NCBI RefSeq assembly: GCF_021725675.1
Contig: NZ_JAKJPO010000004.1
Coordinates: 1-64,000, forward strand
Reading direction: 5' to 3'
Length of the DNA: 64,000 bases
DNA from: Marilutibacter chinensis
GTDB lineage: Bacteria; Pseudomonadota; Gammaproteobacteria; Xanthomonadales; Xanthomonadaceae
Positions 8,474 to 21,532 of this stretch are shown piece after piece; position 1 is the stretch's first letter; each line of letters begins with the position of its first letter. A program made the position numbers and the translations under genes. The notes beneath the pieces were generated by a model. That model was not told the origin of the DNA and ran no database searches. It saw nothing but the letters and a program-made list of their open reading frames with translations.

Positions 8474-9001
8474 GTGAAAGTCCCAGGCACACCCCCTCAC
8501 TCCCGCAACAGGAGGCGCTTCCTGCGCACCGCCGGGCTGCTCGGCGCAGCAGCCTGCGGTCAATACGCGCCCGCCGGCCGTACTTCAATCCATCGGGAGA
8601 CAGACATGGGTATCGACAACGACGAGCGCTTCGAGCGCGGCTGGGAAAAGCTCCGGGAAATCGATGGCGAGGCGGGCGAACGGGTCATCGAGTCCCTGAA
8701 GGACATCGCGCCGGACCTTGGCCGTTACACCATCGAGTTTCCATTCGGGGATGTCTACAGCCGCCCCGGACTGGACCTGAAGTCGCGGGAGATCGCCACC
8801 GTCGCCGCACTGACCGCCCTGGGCAATGCAGCGCCGCAGCTGAAGGTGCACATCCACGGTGCGCTGAACGTGGGGTGCACATCACAGGAGATCGTCGAGG
8901 TCATCATCCAGATGGCGGTCTATGCGGGCTTCCCGGCCGCGTTGAACGGAGCTTCCGCAGCTCGGGAAGTCTTCGTCGAGCGCGGACTCATCGAAGCGTA
9001 G
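8474..9001 (+). CDS. Carboxymuconolactone decarboxylase-like protein, possible Tat signal
   Basis: The conserved part ([14 protein letters not shown] through GLIEA) is a carboxymuconolactone decarboxylase/AhpD-like fold of about 130 residues, with the usual helical core ([18 protein letters not shown]). It has one Cys and no CxxC, so AhpD-type peroxidase activity is unlikely. Two starts compete. GTG 8474 (AGGAG upstream) gives 175 residues with a twin-arginine-like leader ([19 protein letters not shown]). ATG 8606 (GGGAGA upstream) gives the 131-residue cytoplasmic core. I annotate the long form. It lies just behind a MerR-type promoter and probably belongs to a carbonyl-stress response (inference). 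Confidence 0.82.
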   Translation: MKVPGTPPHSRNRRRFLRTAGLLGAAACGQYAPAGRTSIHRETDMGIDNDERFERGWEKLREIDGEAGERVIESLKDIAPDLGRYTIEFPFGDVYSRPGLDLKSREIATVAALTALGNAAPQLKVHIHGALNVGCTSQEIVEVIIQMAVYAGFPAALNGASAAREVFVERGLIEA

Positions 9002-11365
<2,364 letters not shown>

Positions 11366-12069
11366 GCGCAGCCTGCGATTCCCGGCTGCGCACGGGACGC
11401 ACCAAAGTTTGCTGCGCAAACCATGGCCCCACCGTTGCGCCCTCATACCCCGTTCGCAGCCTGACTCATGGGGCGAGCCCTATCCACACCGTAAGCGCGG
11501 CGTGAGCGCCGCGAGAGGTGTTCATGGGACAGCTTCATCGCGGCTTGCGCCGCTCCTGCGGGAGCGTTGTTGCCGCACCCCCGGATTCGAGACGCTCCCC
11601 CTCGCTCACGACGCCGACGCTCCTGCGAAGGCTTCGACAGCCAACTCCCTTGCGCTTCCAGATTCGCGCCCTGAACGCCCAGTCAGCAGCCCCACGCGTT
11701 CACCTGTCACATAAAATACTTTAAAAAACATACACATATACGGGTCAAACACGAATTCCCGCCCCACTCCGGCGTCCCCGTCAAGCCCCCCGCGTTCACG
11801 CAACGTTTATCAAGGCGCCGCTACCTTGCGCCAACTTTTGCAGCCGCCCCTCTTGCGGCCACCCACATCGGCCCCGCGTTCTGCGGCCCGATGATCGGGG
11901 GCAAAGCGCGCCACAGAGCCGCCGCCCTTAGTAATGCGATTTCCGCACCCTGCCCGGCCGTCCGTATCGCCGAGCTCGGAAACAACGCCATGTCGGTCAG
12001 TACCCGCTGTCAGCGCCCCGCGAGGGGTGGATGCCGGAGTGCGGTCGACGCAACGAAGTTGGAGTTCAC
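11366..12069. other. 704-bp intergenic region with a REP-like element and an AT-rich patch
   Basis: No supportable gene. It holds a REP-like palindrome at 11536-11556 and an unusually AT-rich patch at about 11705-11755 (runs of A/T such as ATAAAATACTTTAAAAAACA) in otherwise GC-rich sequence. The patch could hold a promoter, but the next gene starts more than 300 bp later. Confidence 0.5.
11536..11556. repeat. REP-like palindromic element
   Basis: The core GCGGC-TTGC-GCCGC is flanked by CATC and TCC. It matches the element at 58245-58265 at 19 of 21 positions. A second small stem (CTCCTGCGGGAG) follows directly. It is similar to the dispersed GGAGCGG..GAGCCGCG repeats known from xanthomonad genomes. 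Confidence 0.7.
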
Positions 12070-12534
12070 ATGAAACTGGCATGGATCCTCTGGCTGGCAT
12101 CGGTACTGCCGCCAAACGCCGCCGACTCGCTCTGCCTGAGCGCCACGTTGTACCTGGAAGCCCGCGACCAGTCCGTCCGCGGCCAGCAGGCCGTCGCCGA
12201 GGTCGCCCTGCGCCGCCGCGACAGCGGCCTGTGGGGCGACAGCGTCTGCGAGGTGGTCACCGCCCGCAAGCAGTTCGCGCCGACGATCGTTTCGCCGAAC
12301 ACGCGCCTGAGCAATGTCGATGCCTGGGGCGAGGCCGTGACGGTGGCGCTGGAGGCCGAACGCAACTGGGCGCTGCCGGCCGGCGAGCGCAAGGAAGTCG
12401 TGCCCGGCGCGAGCCACTTCCTCGCCCACAAGATCGCCAGCCCGAGCTGGCGCAACGCCTACCAGGTCGCGCAGATCGGCGACCACACCTTCCTCAAGGT
12501 GCAGTCGCTGAAGCCGCGCGGGCCGAAGTCGTAG
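12070..12534 (+). CDS. SleB-like cell wall hydrolase
   Basis: 154 residues. A short hydrophobic N-terminus (MKLAWILWLASVLPPNAA) probably directs export. The rest is a Hydrolase_2/SleB-type domain: LSATLYLEARDQSVRGQQAVAEVAL with the catalytic-type Glu in YLEAR, and later GASHFLAHK. The family comprises lytic transglycosylase/amidase-like enzymes acting on peptidoglycan. The ATG at 12070 follows GGAG by 5 nt. It stands alone, with the GST 120 bp downstream. Confidence 0.82.
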   Translation: MKLAWILWLASVLPPNAADSLCLSATLYLEARDQSVRGQQAVAEVALRRRDSGLWGDSVCEVVTARKQFAPTIVSPNTRLSNVDAWGEAVTVALEAERNWALPAGERKEVVPGASHFLAHKIASPSWRNAYQVAQIGDHTFLKVQSLKPRGPKS

Positions 12535-12654
12535 CGCGCGCCGTCGCCGGAGTGACGCAGCGTTTCATCGGTGGCGTTGAGGGTGACAGGACGGGTCGGC
12601 GATAGTTGCCGGCCCGTTTTCGTTTCGCCCTTCCATCCATCCCCGGAGCGCACG

Positions 12655-13266
12655 ATGAAACTGTATACCAAGCCAGGAGCCTGTTCGACCGCCGACCACA
12701 TCGCCCTGCAGTGGACCGGCAAGCCGTTCGACGTCGAGATCCTCGACAAGGACACGATGAAGGCGCCGGCCTATCTGGCGATCAATCCTGCCGGCGCGGT
12801 GCCGGCGATCGTCGATGGCGATTTCGTGCTGACCCAGAACGCGGCGATCATGGGCTACATCGCCGACAGCCATCCCGAGGCGGGCCTCGCCGGCGACGGC
12901 AGCGCCCGCCAGCGCGCCGAAGCCTCCCGCTGGCTGGCCTTCGTCAACTCCGATCTGCATCCGGCATTCAAGCCGCTGTTCGCGCCGGGACTGTTCAGCG
13001 CCGATCACGGCGATCACGCAGCGCTGCGCGAAGCCGCACACAGGCGTCTGCGCGGGCTGTTCGAGAGCGCGGACCGCCAGTTGCAGGGTCGCGACTGGCT
13101 GGCCGGCTTCCGCAGCTTCGCCGACCCCTACTTCTACATCACCCTGCGCTGGGCGGACGGGCTGAAGCTCGATCTGTCCGGGCTCGACAACCTGGCCGCG
13201 TTCAAGCGGCGGATGGAGGCCGATCCGGGCGTGCGCGCGGCACTCGAGGCCGAAGGCCTGTCCTGA
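12655..13266 (+). CDS. Glutathione S-transferase (beta-class-like)
   Basis: 203 residues. Thioredoxin-like N-terminal domain MKLYTKPGACSTADHIAL, with Cys10 in the position used by bacterial beta-class enzymes, cis-Pro NPAGAVPAIV, and ITQNAAI-like glutathione-binding LTQNAAI. An all-helical C-terminal domain follows. It should conjugate glutathione to electrophiles or act as a disulfide reductase. The ATG at 12655 follows GGAG by 7 nt. It is convergent with the channel gene, and the structured region between them probably terminates it. Confidence 0.92.
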   Translation: MKLYTKPGACSTADHIALQWTGKPFDVEILDKDTMKAPAYLAINPAGAVPAIVDGDFVLTQNAAIMGYIADSHPEAGLAGDGSARQRAEASRWLAFVNSDLHPAFKPLFAPGLFSADHGDHAALREAAHRRLRGLFESADRQLQGRDWLAGFRSFADPYFYITLRWADGLKLDLSGLDNLAAFKRRMEADPGVRAALEAEGLS

Positions 13267-13272
13267 GCCGCA

Positions 13273-13351
13273 CGCCGTCCCTGACGGCGGGCATGTGCGG
13301 CGACCGGGACAGGAACCCGGAAGAACGCCCGGCGTTCTCCGGGGCCGCACA
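13273..13351. terminator. Nested hairpins between convergent GST and channel genes
   Basis: A perfect 7-bp hairpin CGCCGTC-CCT-GACGGCG (13273-13289) lies just after the GST stop. It is followed by a three-way-junction-like fold: outer stem TGTGCGGC (13294-13301) with GCCGCACA (13344-13351), enclosing CCGGG..CCCGG (13304-13320) and AGAACGC-CCG-GCGTTCT (13322-13338). No U-tract is present. Probably bidirectional 3'-end structure. Confidence 0.55.
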
Positions 13352-13364
13352 CGGCCGTCTCGTC

Positions 13365-13820
13365 TCAGCGATCGCGGGCCTTCCAGTACTGGGCCATCTC
13401 CAGATAGGTGAACGACGCCGACCAGGTGATCAGCATCAGTCCGACCAGTGCCTCGGTGCCGGCCAGCAGCCGGATCGAACCCACCGGCACCATGTCGCCG
13501 AAGCCCACCGTCGTATAGACCATCGCCGAGAAGTACACGGTGTCGAACAGGTTGTCGTGATGCATGCCATGAACCTCGCCGACGCCGGCCAGGTTCAACA
13601 GCAGGTAGTACGCCGCCCCGAACACCCAGATCTCGAAGACGTGCAGGGCCAGCAGCCACAGGTTGACGGCGACCAGACGGCGTCTTCCCGCCCGCTCGGC
13701 ATGGCGTCGGTTGTGCGAGACGATCCGGCTGAGCACCTCGTAATGCGACAGGATCACGATGCCCACCGCGGCGACGGTGACGCAGAGGATCACGACGTTG
13801 GCGGACCAGTCCTCGTACAT
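13365..13820 (-). CDS. Two-pore-domain-type potassium channel-like protein
   Basis: 151 residues. An N-terminal membrane segment (NVVILCVTVAAVGIVIL), a second segment near residues 50-75, a pore helix ending in the K+ selectivity filter TVGFGD, and a final membrane helix form an Ion_trans_2 (KcsA-like) pore module. There is no RCK regulatory domain, so gating is unknown. The ATG at 13820 has GGGAG upstream; an upstream in-frame ATG at 13874 lies inside the terminator hairpin. It sits 68 bp downstream of prpC on the same strand, separated by that hairpin. Confidence 0.85.
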   Translation of the reverse strand: MYEDWSANVVILCVTVAAVGIVILSHYEVLSRIVSHNRRHAERAGRRRLVAVNLWLLALHVFEIWVFGAAYYLLLNLAGVGEVHGMHHDNLFDTVYFSAMVYTTVGFGDMVPVGSIRLLAGTEALVGLMLITWSASFTYLEMAQYWKARDR

Positions 13821-13847
13821 CGCGCGCTCCCGGGACACATGGCGAAA

Positions 13848-13868
13848 GGGCCCGGGAATCCCGGGCCC
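13848..13868 (-). terminator. Hairpin terminator after prpC
   Basis: A perfect 9-bp stem GGGCCCGGG / CCCGGGCCC with a 3-nt loop lies 20 bp past the prpC stop on the minus strand, followed by TTTCGCC. The short T run makes termination efficiency uncertain. Confidence 0.65.
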
Positions 13869-13887
13869 CTGCATGATCCGCGCTGTC

Positions 13888-15057
13888 TCAGCGCTTGTCG
13901 ATCGCGACGTACGCGCGGTCCTCCGGACCGGTGTAGTTCGCGCTCGGCCGGATGATCTTGCCGTCCTCGCGCTGCTCGATCACGTGCGCGCTCCATCCGG
14001 TGGTGCGGGCGATCACGAACAGCGGAGTGAACATCGGCGTGGGAATGCCCATCATGTGGTAGGCCGACGCACTGTACCAGTCGAGGTTCGGGAACATCTT
14101 CTTGGTATCCATCATCAGGTTCTCGATGCGCTCGGACACGTCGAACAGGGTCCGGTTGCCGCCGCCCTCGCACAGCTTGCGGCTGATCTCCTTGATGATA
14201 GGGTTGCGCGGGTCTCCGATCGTGTAGACCGGATGGCCGAAGCCGATGATGATCTCCTTGCGCTCCATCCGCGCGCGGATGTCGGCTTCGGCCTCGTCGG
14301 CGCTGCGGTAGCGGCTGATGATGTCCATCGCCACTTCGTTGGCGCCGCCGTGCTTGGGCCCGCGCAACGCGCCGATCGCGCCGGTGATGCACGAATGCAG
14401 GTCCGAACCGGTACCGGCGATCACCCGCGCGGTGAACGTCGAGGCATTGAACTCGTGCTCGGCGTAGAGGATCAGCGACCTGTCCAGCGAATCGGCGTGC
14501 AGCGCGCTCGGCGGTTCGCCGTGCAGCAGGTGCAGGAAGTGCGCGGCGACCGAGTCGTCGTCGGTTTCCACGTCGATGCGGCGGCCGTTGCGGGTGAAGT
14601 GCCACCAGTACAGCAGCATCGAACCGAAGCTGGCGATCAGCTTGTCGGCGATGTCGCGCGCTTCCGATGCCGGATGTCCGTCGCGCTCGGGCAGGACCGT
14701 ACCCAGCACCGAACAACCGGTGCGAAGCACATCCATCGGGTGCGCATTGGCCGGCACCAGTTCCAGCGCCTCGGCGACGATCGCCGGCAGGCCACGCAGG
14801 CGCCTGAGCTTGGCCTTGTACGCGTTGAGCTGGGAAACGGTCGGCAGCACGCCGTGCACCAGCAGGTGCGCGACCTCCTCGAAGCTCGACTTGGTCGCGA
14901 GGTCGTGGATGTCGTAGCCGCGGTAGTGCAGATCGTTGCCGCTGCGGCCAACCGTGCACAGCGCGGTGTTGCCGGCGGCGGTGCCGCTGAGGGCGACGGA
15001 CTTCTTCGGCCTGGGAGTCGCCGCCGGGGCGGTGTCGGTTGTCGCGGCCTTCGTCAT
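13888..15057 (-). CDS. prpC: 2-methylcitrate synthase
   Basis: 389 residues. It condenses propionyl-CoA with oxaloacetate to 2-methylcitrate, the first step of the methylcitrate cycle. Citrate-synthase family marks include [40 protein letters not shown] with the catalytic His, and [17 protein letters not shown]. Length and the RGYDIHDLA segment favour PrpC over GltA. An Ala/Thr/Pro-rich N-terminal tail of about 20 residues is a local addition. The ATG at 15057 follows AGGAGA. It lies 291 bp downstream of prpB on the same strand. Confidence 0.94.
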   Translation of the reverse strand: MTKAATTDTAPAATPRPKKSVALSGTAAGNTALCTVGRSGNDLHYRGYDIHDLATKSSFEEVAHLLVHGVLPTVSQLNAYKAKLRRLRGLPAIVAEALELVPANAHPMDVLRTGCSVLGTVLPERDGHPASEARDIADKLIASFGSMLLYWWHFTRNGRRIDVETDDDSVAAHFLHLLHGEPPSALHADSLDRSLILYAEHEFNASTFTARVIAGTGSDLHSCITGAIGALRGPKHGGANEVAMDIISRYRSADEAEADIRARMERKEIIIGFGHPVYTIGDPRNPIIKEISRKLCEGGGNRTLFDVSERIENLMMDTKKMFPNLDWYSASAYHMMGIPTPMFTPLFVIARTTGWSAHVIEQREDGKIIRPSANYTGPEDRAYVAIDKR

Positions 15058-15348
15058 CGTGGTTCTCCTGCTTGGCGATGCCTGGTGGATGGCCTGCGGG
15101 CCGACGGACGGTGGTCCGCTCGAGTCGCCGGCTGGCCGGTGTGGATCGGCCCGGGCGTTGTCACCGGATGACAGCGCTCAGGCCTGGGTGCGACCGGCTG
15201 GTCGCGCCGGCTGCGGCAACACGGGGCGTGGCTGCCGCAGCGCGGGGGCGGACGGACGCGCCGGCGGAGATCGAGGCAGGGGGCCCGCAGCGCGGGAATC
15301 CGTTCGCTCCGTCGGCCGACCATCGCGCCCGGGATCCGGGTGCCCGGT
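15058..15348. other. prpB-prpC spacer, no gene seen
   Basis: 291 bp of GC-rich sequence without a credible open reading frame, promoter or hairpin that I can support. It may contain a separate prpC promoter. Confidence 0.4.
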
Positions 15349-16236
15349 TCAGGACCTGCCGTCGGCGAACAGCGCGTCGAGCTTGTCTTCGTACGCGTGA
15401 TAGCCGAGGAAGTCGTACAGTTCGGCGCGCGTCTGCAGCGTGTCGACGATGTTCTTCTGCGTGCCTTCGCGGCGCACGGTCTCGTAGAAGTTCAGTGCCG
15501 CCTTGTTCATCGCGCGATAGGCGCCGCAGCAGTACAGGGCGATGTCGACCCCCGCGTCTCGCAGTTCGTCGGTGGTGAAGAAGGGCGTGGAACCGAACTC
15601 GGTCAGGTTGGCGAGGACCGGCACCTTCACCGCGGCCTTGAACCTGCGGTAGTCGTCGAGCGTATTCATCGCCTCGGGGAAGATCATGTCGGCGCCCGCT
15701 TCGACGTACGCCACCGCGCGCTCGATCGCGCTGTCGATGCCTTCGCTCGCGGCGGCGTCGGTGCGCGCCATGATCACGAAGCCATCGTCGGTGCGCGCAT
15801 CGACCGCGGCCTTGACCCGGTCGACCATCTCGGCTTTCGGCACCACTTCCTTGCCCGGCCGGTGTCCGCAGCGCTTCTGTCCGACCTGATCCTCCATGTG
15901 CACGGCGGCGACACCGACGTTGATGAACGAACGGACCGTACGGGCGATGTTGAAGGCGCCGCCCCAGCCGGTATCGATGTCGACCAGCAACGGCATGTCG
16001 GTGGCGTCGACGATGCGGCGCGCGTCGGTCAGCACATCCTCCATCGTGCTGATTCCAAGATCGGGCATGCCCAGCGAATTGGCGGCGACGCCGCCGCCGG
16101 ACAGGTACAACGCGCGATAGCCGACGCGCTTGGCCATGAGGCCGGCGTAGGCGGTGATCGCCCCCATCACCTGCAGCGGGGACTCTTCGGAGACGGCGGC
16201 GCGGAAACGCGCGCCCCTGGAATTTGCGTTGCTCAT
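15349..16236 (-). CDS. prpB: Methylisocitrate lyase
   Basis: 295 residues. It cleaves 2-methylisocitrate to pyruvate and succinate, the last step of the methylcitrate cycle. The isocitrate-lyase-superfamily signature KRCGH is present, as are [31 protein letters not shown] and [11 protein letters not shown]. The ATG at 16236 follows GAGGAGAGG. Although the frame is open far upstream, that part is antisense-type shadow of the ligase gene. Gene order prpE-prpB-prpC; prpD or acnD/prpF and a prpR regulator are not in the window. Confidence 0.95.
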   Translation of the reverse strand: MSNANSRGARFRAAVSEESPLQVMGAITAYAGLMAKRVGYRALYLSGGGVAANSLGMPDLGISTMEDVLTDARRIVDATDMPLLVDIDTGWGGAFNIARTVRSFINVGVAAVHMEDQVGQKRCGHRPGKEVVPKAEMVDRVKAAVDARTDDGFVIMARTDAAASEGIDSAIERAVAYVEAGADMIFPEAMNTLDDYRRFKAAVKVPVLANLTEFGSTPFFTTDELRDAGVDIALYCCGAYRAMNKAALNFYETVRREGTQKNIVDTLQTRAELYDFLGYHAYEDKLDALFADGRS

Positions 16237-16325
16237 GGCCTCTCCTCGTGGGTCCGCCATTCTATCCGACCCGGCCGGCCGCTGATCCGGCTGCCGATCC
16301 CACGGCAGTGGCCGGGCGGCTCCAC

Positions 16326-18218
<1,893 letters not shown>

Positions 18219-18319
18219 GGCGGCCGCCCTGGGGATTCGGTACCCCAAGCCTAGGCCCGCGCCGGGGCGGCTTCATTCGGACTTTGGTCGAGCCCACGAC
18301 GCCGGCATGCGAATGCGTC

Positions 18320-18958
18320 TCAGAATGGAGGCGGGCTTTCGAAGGACGCCGCCCTGCCGTCCGCGGGGTGGGCGAACGACAGCCGGCTGGCATGCAGGCA
18401 TACGCGTCCGGCCGGCGCCGCGCCGTACAGCGTGTCGCCGACGATCGGGTGGCCGATGCTGGCCAGGTGCAGGCGCAGCTGATGGCTGCGCCCGGTGACC
18501 GGCTCCAGTTCGAGCCTGCTGACATCGGGCCCGCCTGCTCCAAAGCCATACGCGAGCAGACGCCATCGCGTGAGTGCCGGCTTTCCGATCTCGAAGTCGA
18601 CCTTCTGCTTCGGCCGGTTCGGCCAGTCGCAGATCAGCGGCAGAGCGATCTCCCCCGCCGTCCCGTCGACGCGGCCCTGGACAATCGCGACATAGCGCTT
18701 GCACACCTGGCGCCGTTCGAACTGCATCGCCAGCGCACGCTGCATGTCCTTGCCGCGCGCGAACAGCATGAGGCCGCTGGTGACCTGGTCGAGTCGATGC
18801 ACGGTCAGGGCGTCCGGATACGCCTCCTGCAACCGCGAAACCACGCAATCGCGATTCTCAGGCAATCGCCCGGGTACCGACAGCAGACCGGGGGGTTTCT
18901 GGACGATCAGCAGGTGTTCGTCATGGAAGATGACGAACAGCCCGGCAGATTCGATCAT
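18320..18958 (-). CDS. rluA: RluA-type pseudouridine synthase
   Basis: 212 residues. RluA isomerises uridine at 23S rRNA position 746 and tRNA position 32. The catalytic motif HRLDQVTSGLMLFARG contains the nucleophilic Asp, and KPPGLLSVPGR and GRSHQLRLHL are characteristic of the RluA subgroup, which lacks an S4 domain. The ATG at 18958 places the core normally; a GTG at 19009 with GAGGG nearby is an alternative that adds 17 residues. It is divergent from the membrane-protein gene. Confidence 0.9.
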   Translation of the reverse strand: MIESAGLFVIFHDEHLLIVQKPPGLLSVPGRLPENRDCVVSRLQEAYPDALTVHRLDQVTSGLMLFARGKDMQRALAMQFERRQVCKRYVAIVQGRVDGTAGEIALPLICDWPNRPKQKVDFEIGKPALTRWRLLAYGFGAGGPDVSRLELEPVTGRSHQLRLHLASIGHPIVGDTLYGAAPAGRVCLHASRLSFAHPADGRAASFESPPPF

Positions 18959-19078
18959 CGCCGGCACGCGGATATCCCCACTCGCGGCCGGCAACCCGCC
19001 CGACAACACGTTCCCTCACCCGGCAGCACGCTGTATCGTCGCGCCCAGCTGTCCTCCCCCGAGCAAACGGACGTTCGC

Positions 19079-20536
19079 ATGATCGCCTCCACAGGAACCC
19101 CCGCCACCTTCCGCGCCAGCCTCAGATCCATGAAGGAATCGGGATACCTCAAGGACTGGGGCATCGCAGTGCTGGTCATCGTGGCGATCAAGCTGGCCTG
19201 GCTCGTCATCGATCATACCCTGCGCCTGTACATGGGCGACTCGATGGTGTTCCTGGCTGCCAGCGAACGGCTCCTTTCGCCCGGCGCCAGATCCTGGCTC
19301 TACGCATGGACGCTTCATTTCACCTCGTTCCAGCTCGGAGCACCTGGCCCGGTACTTGTAGCCCACGTGATCTGGTCGATCATGAGCTGCGTCGGTCTCT
19401 ACGGCTTCCTTCGCCACGCACTGAAGCTTCGGCAGTGGCTGTGCGTGCTGGCAGCCGGGCTGCTGGCCACCGAGCCGGTGCAGATCTTCATGGAACGCAT
19501 GGTCCTGGCCGAGACCTTCGGCCTGCTGGCGCTGGTCTGCACCCTGCTCGTGCTGTCCCGATACCTGGTCACCGGACGCCTTGGCTGGTACTGGCTGGGC
19601 GTGCTCGGCGGGCTGGCCGCAGGCGCGATCCGGCCCAACTTCATTCCACTGACCCTCGGCATGGCGATCGTCGCACCGGCCATACTGGCCGCTGCGCAGA
19701 TCCGCAACGGCTCTTCCCGCGGCCCCGTCTGGCGCCATGCATTCATCTCGCTGCTTGTCCTGGTGCTGTCCCATGCCGGCTACACCTGGCTGTACGGGAA
19801 GTCCGTCGGGCAACCTCCGGGATACGTCGCCCATACCGGCATGATGCGGATCGGACTGGTCGCACCGCTGATCAAACCCGAGCACTTCGAAGGCACGGGC
19901 GTCAGCGGCCGTCTCCTCGACGAGGTCGAGCGCGACCTGGACGACCATTGGCAAAGGGGCCATCACATCTGGGGGTCGGATGGTCTGTGGCCGAAGCTGC
20001 AACAGGCCAGCGAGAATCCCGAGATGGTCGCCAGGACCATCACCCGCCGGGCGATGCTCGACGACCCGCTCGGCCTGATCCGGGTCAACCTCGAAACCAT
20101 GAATGGCTACTTCGACGACAAACGCGTCTACTGGAGAATGCTCGACGACGAAGGCCAGATAGCCCCGAGCGCACCGGAGATCCGCGACATCAAGCGAAAG
20201 CTCGACTGGGATGTCCAAGGTCTAGCGCGTTCGCCCTCGCCGGCACGCACCTGGTTTTCCCGCTCGACGCAGTGGCTGACCTTCTGCCTGTTTGCCCTGG
20301 CGCCGCTATCGCTACTGGCCCTCGCTGCGGGCTGGAACCGGCAGACGCGCGATCAGAGTCTACTGCTCGCACTGACCGGGCTGGGCATGGTCGCCGGACA
20401 CCTGCTGTTCGCCCACATCGTTTCGTTCCGCTATCTGCACGCGTTCCCGTGGTTCGTATTCGCGAACCTGGCGGTCATCCTTTCCTGGATCACCGGCCCA
20501 GGAACCCGGAGTTCACGGCACGGTGCCGGTACCTGA
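19079..20536 (+). CDS. Polytopic membrane protein, GT-C-like, function unknown
   Basis: 485 residues. About eight to ten hydrophobic segments in the first 235 residues, a soluble loop of roughly 150 residues (LIKPEHFEG to ARSPSPART), and further membrane segments at the C-terminus. An early acidic segment after the first helix (LYMGDSMVFL) resembles the layout of GT-C membrane glycosyltransferases. The convergent neighbour is a dolichyl-phosphate-mannose-synthase-like GT2, which would supply the lipid-linked sugar for such an enzyme; this link is inference. Start ATG 19079 or 19130. Its last 106 bp overlap the GT2 gene on the other strand. Confidence 0.75.
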   Translation: MIASTGTPATFRASLRSMKESGYLKDWGIAVLVIVAIKLAWLVIDHTLRLYMGDSMVFLAASERLLSPGARSWLYAWTLHFTSFQLGAPGPVLVAHVIWSIMSCVGLYGFLRHALKLRQWLCVLAAGLLATEPVQIFMERMVLAETFGLLALVCTLLVLSRYLVTGRLGWYWLGVLGGLAAGAIRPNFIPLTLGMAIVAPAILAAAQIRNGSSRGPVWRHAFISLLVLVLSHAGYTWLYGKSVGQPPGYVAHTGMMRIGLVAPLIKPEHFEGTGVSGRLLDEVERDLDDHWQRGHHIWGSDGLWPKLQQASENPEMVARTITRRAMLDDPLGLIRVNLETMNGYFDDKRVYWRMLDDEGQIAPSAPEIRDIKRKLDWDVQGLARSPSPARTWFSRSTQWLTFCLFALAPLSLLALAAGWNRQTRDQSLLLALTGLGMVAGHLLFAHIVSFRYLHAFPWFVFANLAVILSWITGPGTRSSRHGAGT

Positions 20537-21435
20537 AGGTAGGCCATCGTCTTGAGTTCGCGACGCCCTCGCGCGACCGCGTCGATGACGATTCCGATCA
20601 GTGCCGACATGCTCGCCAGCACCACCAGGGAAACCGCCAGGATCAGGGTCGGGAACCTCGGAACCAGGCCGGTGTCGAGGTAGGTGACGGCCAGTGGTAT
20701 GCACAGCGCCAGAGCCACTACCGAAAGGACCGCGGCGATCGTTCCGTAGAACGCCATCGGCCGCTCCGACGAGAACAGCCGGAGCATCGTCCGCAGGATC
20801 CGGGCACCGTCCGACCAGGTATTGAGCTTGCTGACCGAGCCTTCGGGCCGGTCCACGTACGGCGTATCGACCTCGGCCACCGGCATGCGCAGCTCAAGCG
20901 CGTGGACGGTCAGTTCGGTTTCGATCTCGAAACCGCTCGAATGCGCTGGGAAGCTCTTCACGAACCGGCGCGAGAACGCCCGATAACCCGACAGGATGTC
21001 CCGGCAAGGGTGTCCGAAGAGCCTGGACAGAAACGTCGTCAGCAACCGGTTGCCGAACGCATGGCCGGGTCGATAGCCGACCCCGCCGCTGCTCTCGCGC
21101 ACCCCCACCACCATGTCGTTGCCGGCCACGACCTCGGCCACCAGCGCCGGCGCGCTGGCCGCGTGATAGGTTGCGTCGCCATCGACGAGGACGTAGACAT
21201 CCGCCTCGACATCGCTGAACTGGCGCCTGACGACATTGCCCTTGCCGCGCCTGCCGACACGATGGACGACGGCGCCCGCCTGCCCGGCTTGCTCGACCGT
21301 CGCATCGGTCGAGTTGTTGTCGAAAACATGGATCTCGGCCGTCGGCAGCGCTGACTTCATGCCAACGACAACCTGCGCAACGGTCGCCTCTTCATTGAAG
21401 CAGGGAACCAGAACCGCTACCCGCAACCCGTCCAT
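20431..21435 (-). CDS. GT2 glycosyltransferase, polyprenyl-phosphate sugar synthase-like
   Basis: 334 residues. A family 2 glycosyltransferase domain (VAVLVPCFNEEATV, VDGDATY as the DxD-type metal site, RDILSGYRAFSRRF) is followed by two C-terminal transmembrane helices (TIAAVLSVVALALCIPL and LILAVSLVVLASMSALIG). The layout matches bactoprenyl or dolichyl-phosphate glycosyltransferases that load a sugar onto a lipid carrier. The ATG at 21435 is chosen; a GTG at 21441 with better spacing to GGGGAG is possible. The unusual tail of about 30 residues is encoded in the overlap with the membrane-protein gene. Confidence 0.88.
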   Translation of the reverse strand: MDGLRVAVLVPCFNEEATVAQVVVGMKSALPTAEIHVFDNNSTDATVEQAGQAGAVVHRVGRRGKGNVVRRQFSDVEADVYVLVDGDATYHAASAPALVAEVVAGNDMVVGVRESSGGVGYRPGHAFGNRLLTTFLSRLFGHPCRDILSGYRAFSRRFVKSFPAHSSGFEIETELTVHALELRMPVAEVDTPYVDRPEGSVSKLNTWSDGARILRTMLRLFSSERPMAFYGTIAAVLSVVALALCIPLAVTYLDTGLVPRFPTLILAVSLVVLASMSALIGIVIDAVARGRRELKTMAYLQVPAPCRELRVPGPVIQERMTARFANTNHGNACR

Positions 21436-21532
21436 CGTCACTCAACTCCCCAGCCGACCCGGCCGCCAGAATCCAAAGAGCCACCCGCAAACGCGGACGG
21501 CCCCTTGATTGACCTGCCCGACAAGCAATGTC

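Noticed and set aside
18284..19078. N-terminal extension of the membrane protein back to 18284
   Set aside because: This part is antisense to rluA and has no hydrophobic or family character; starts at 19079 or 19130 fit the membrane protein.
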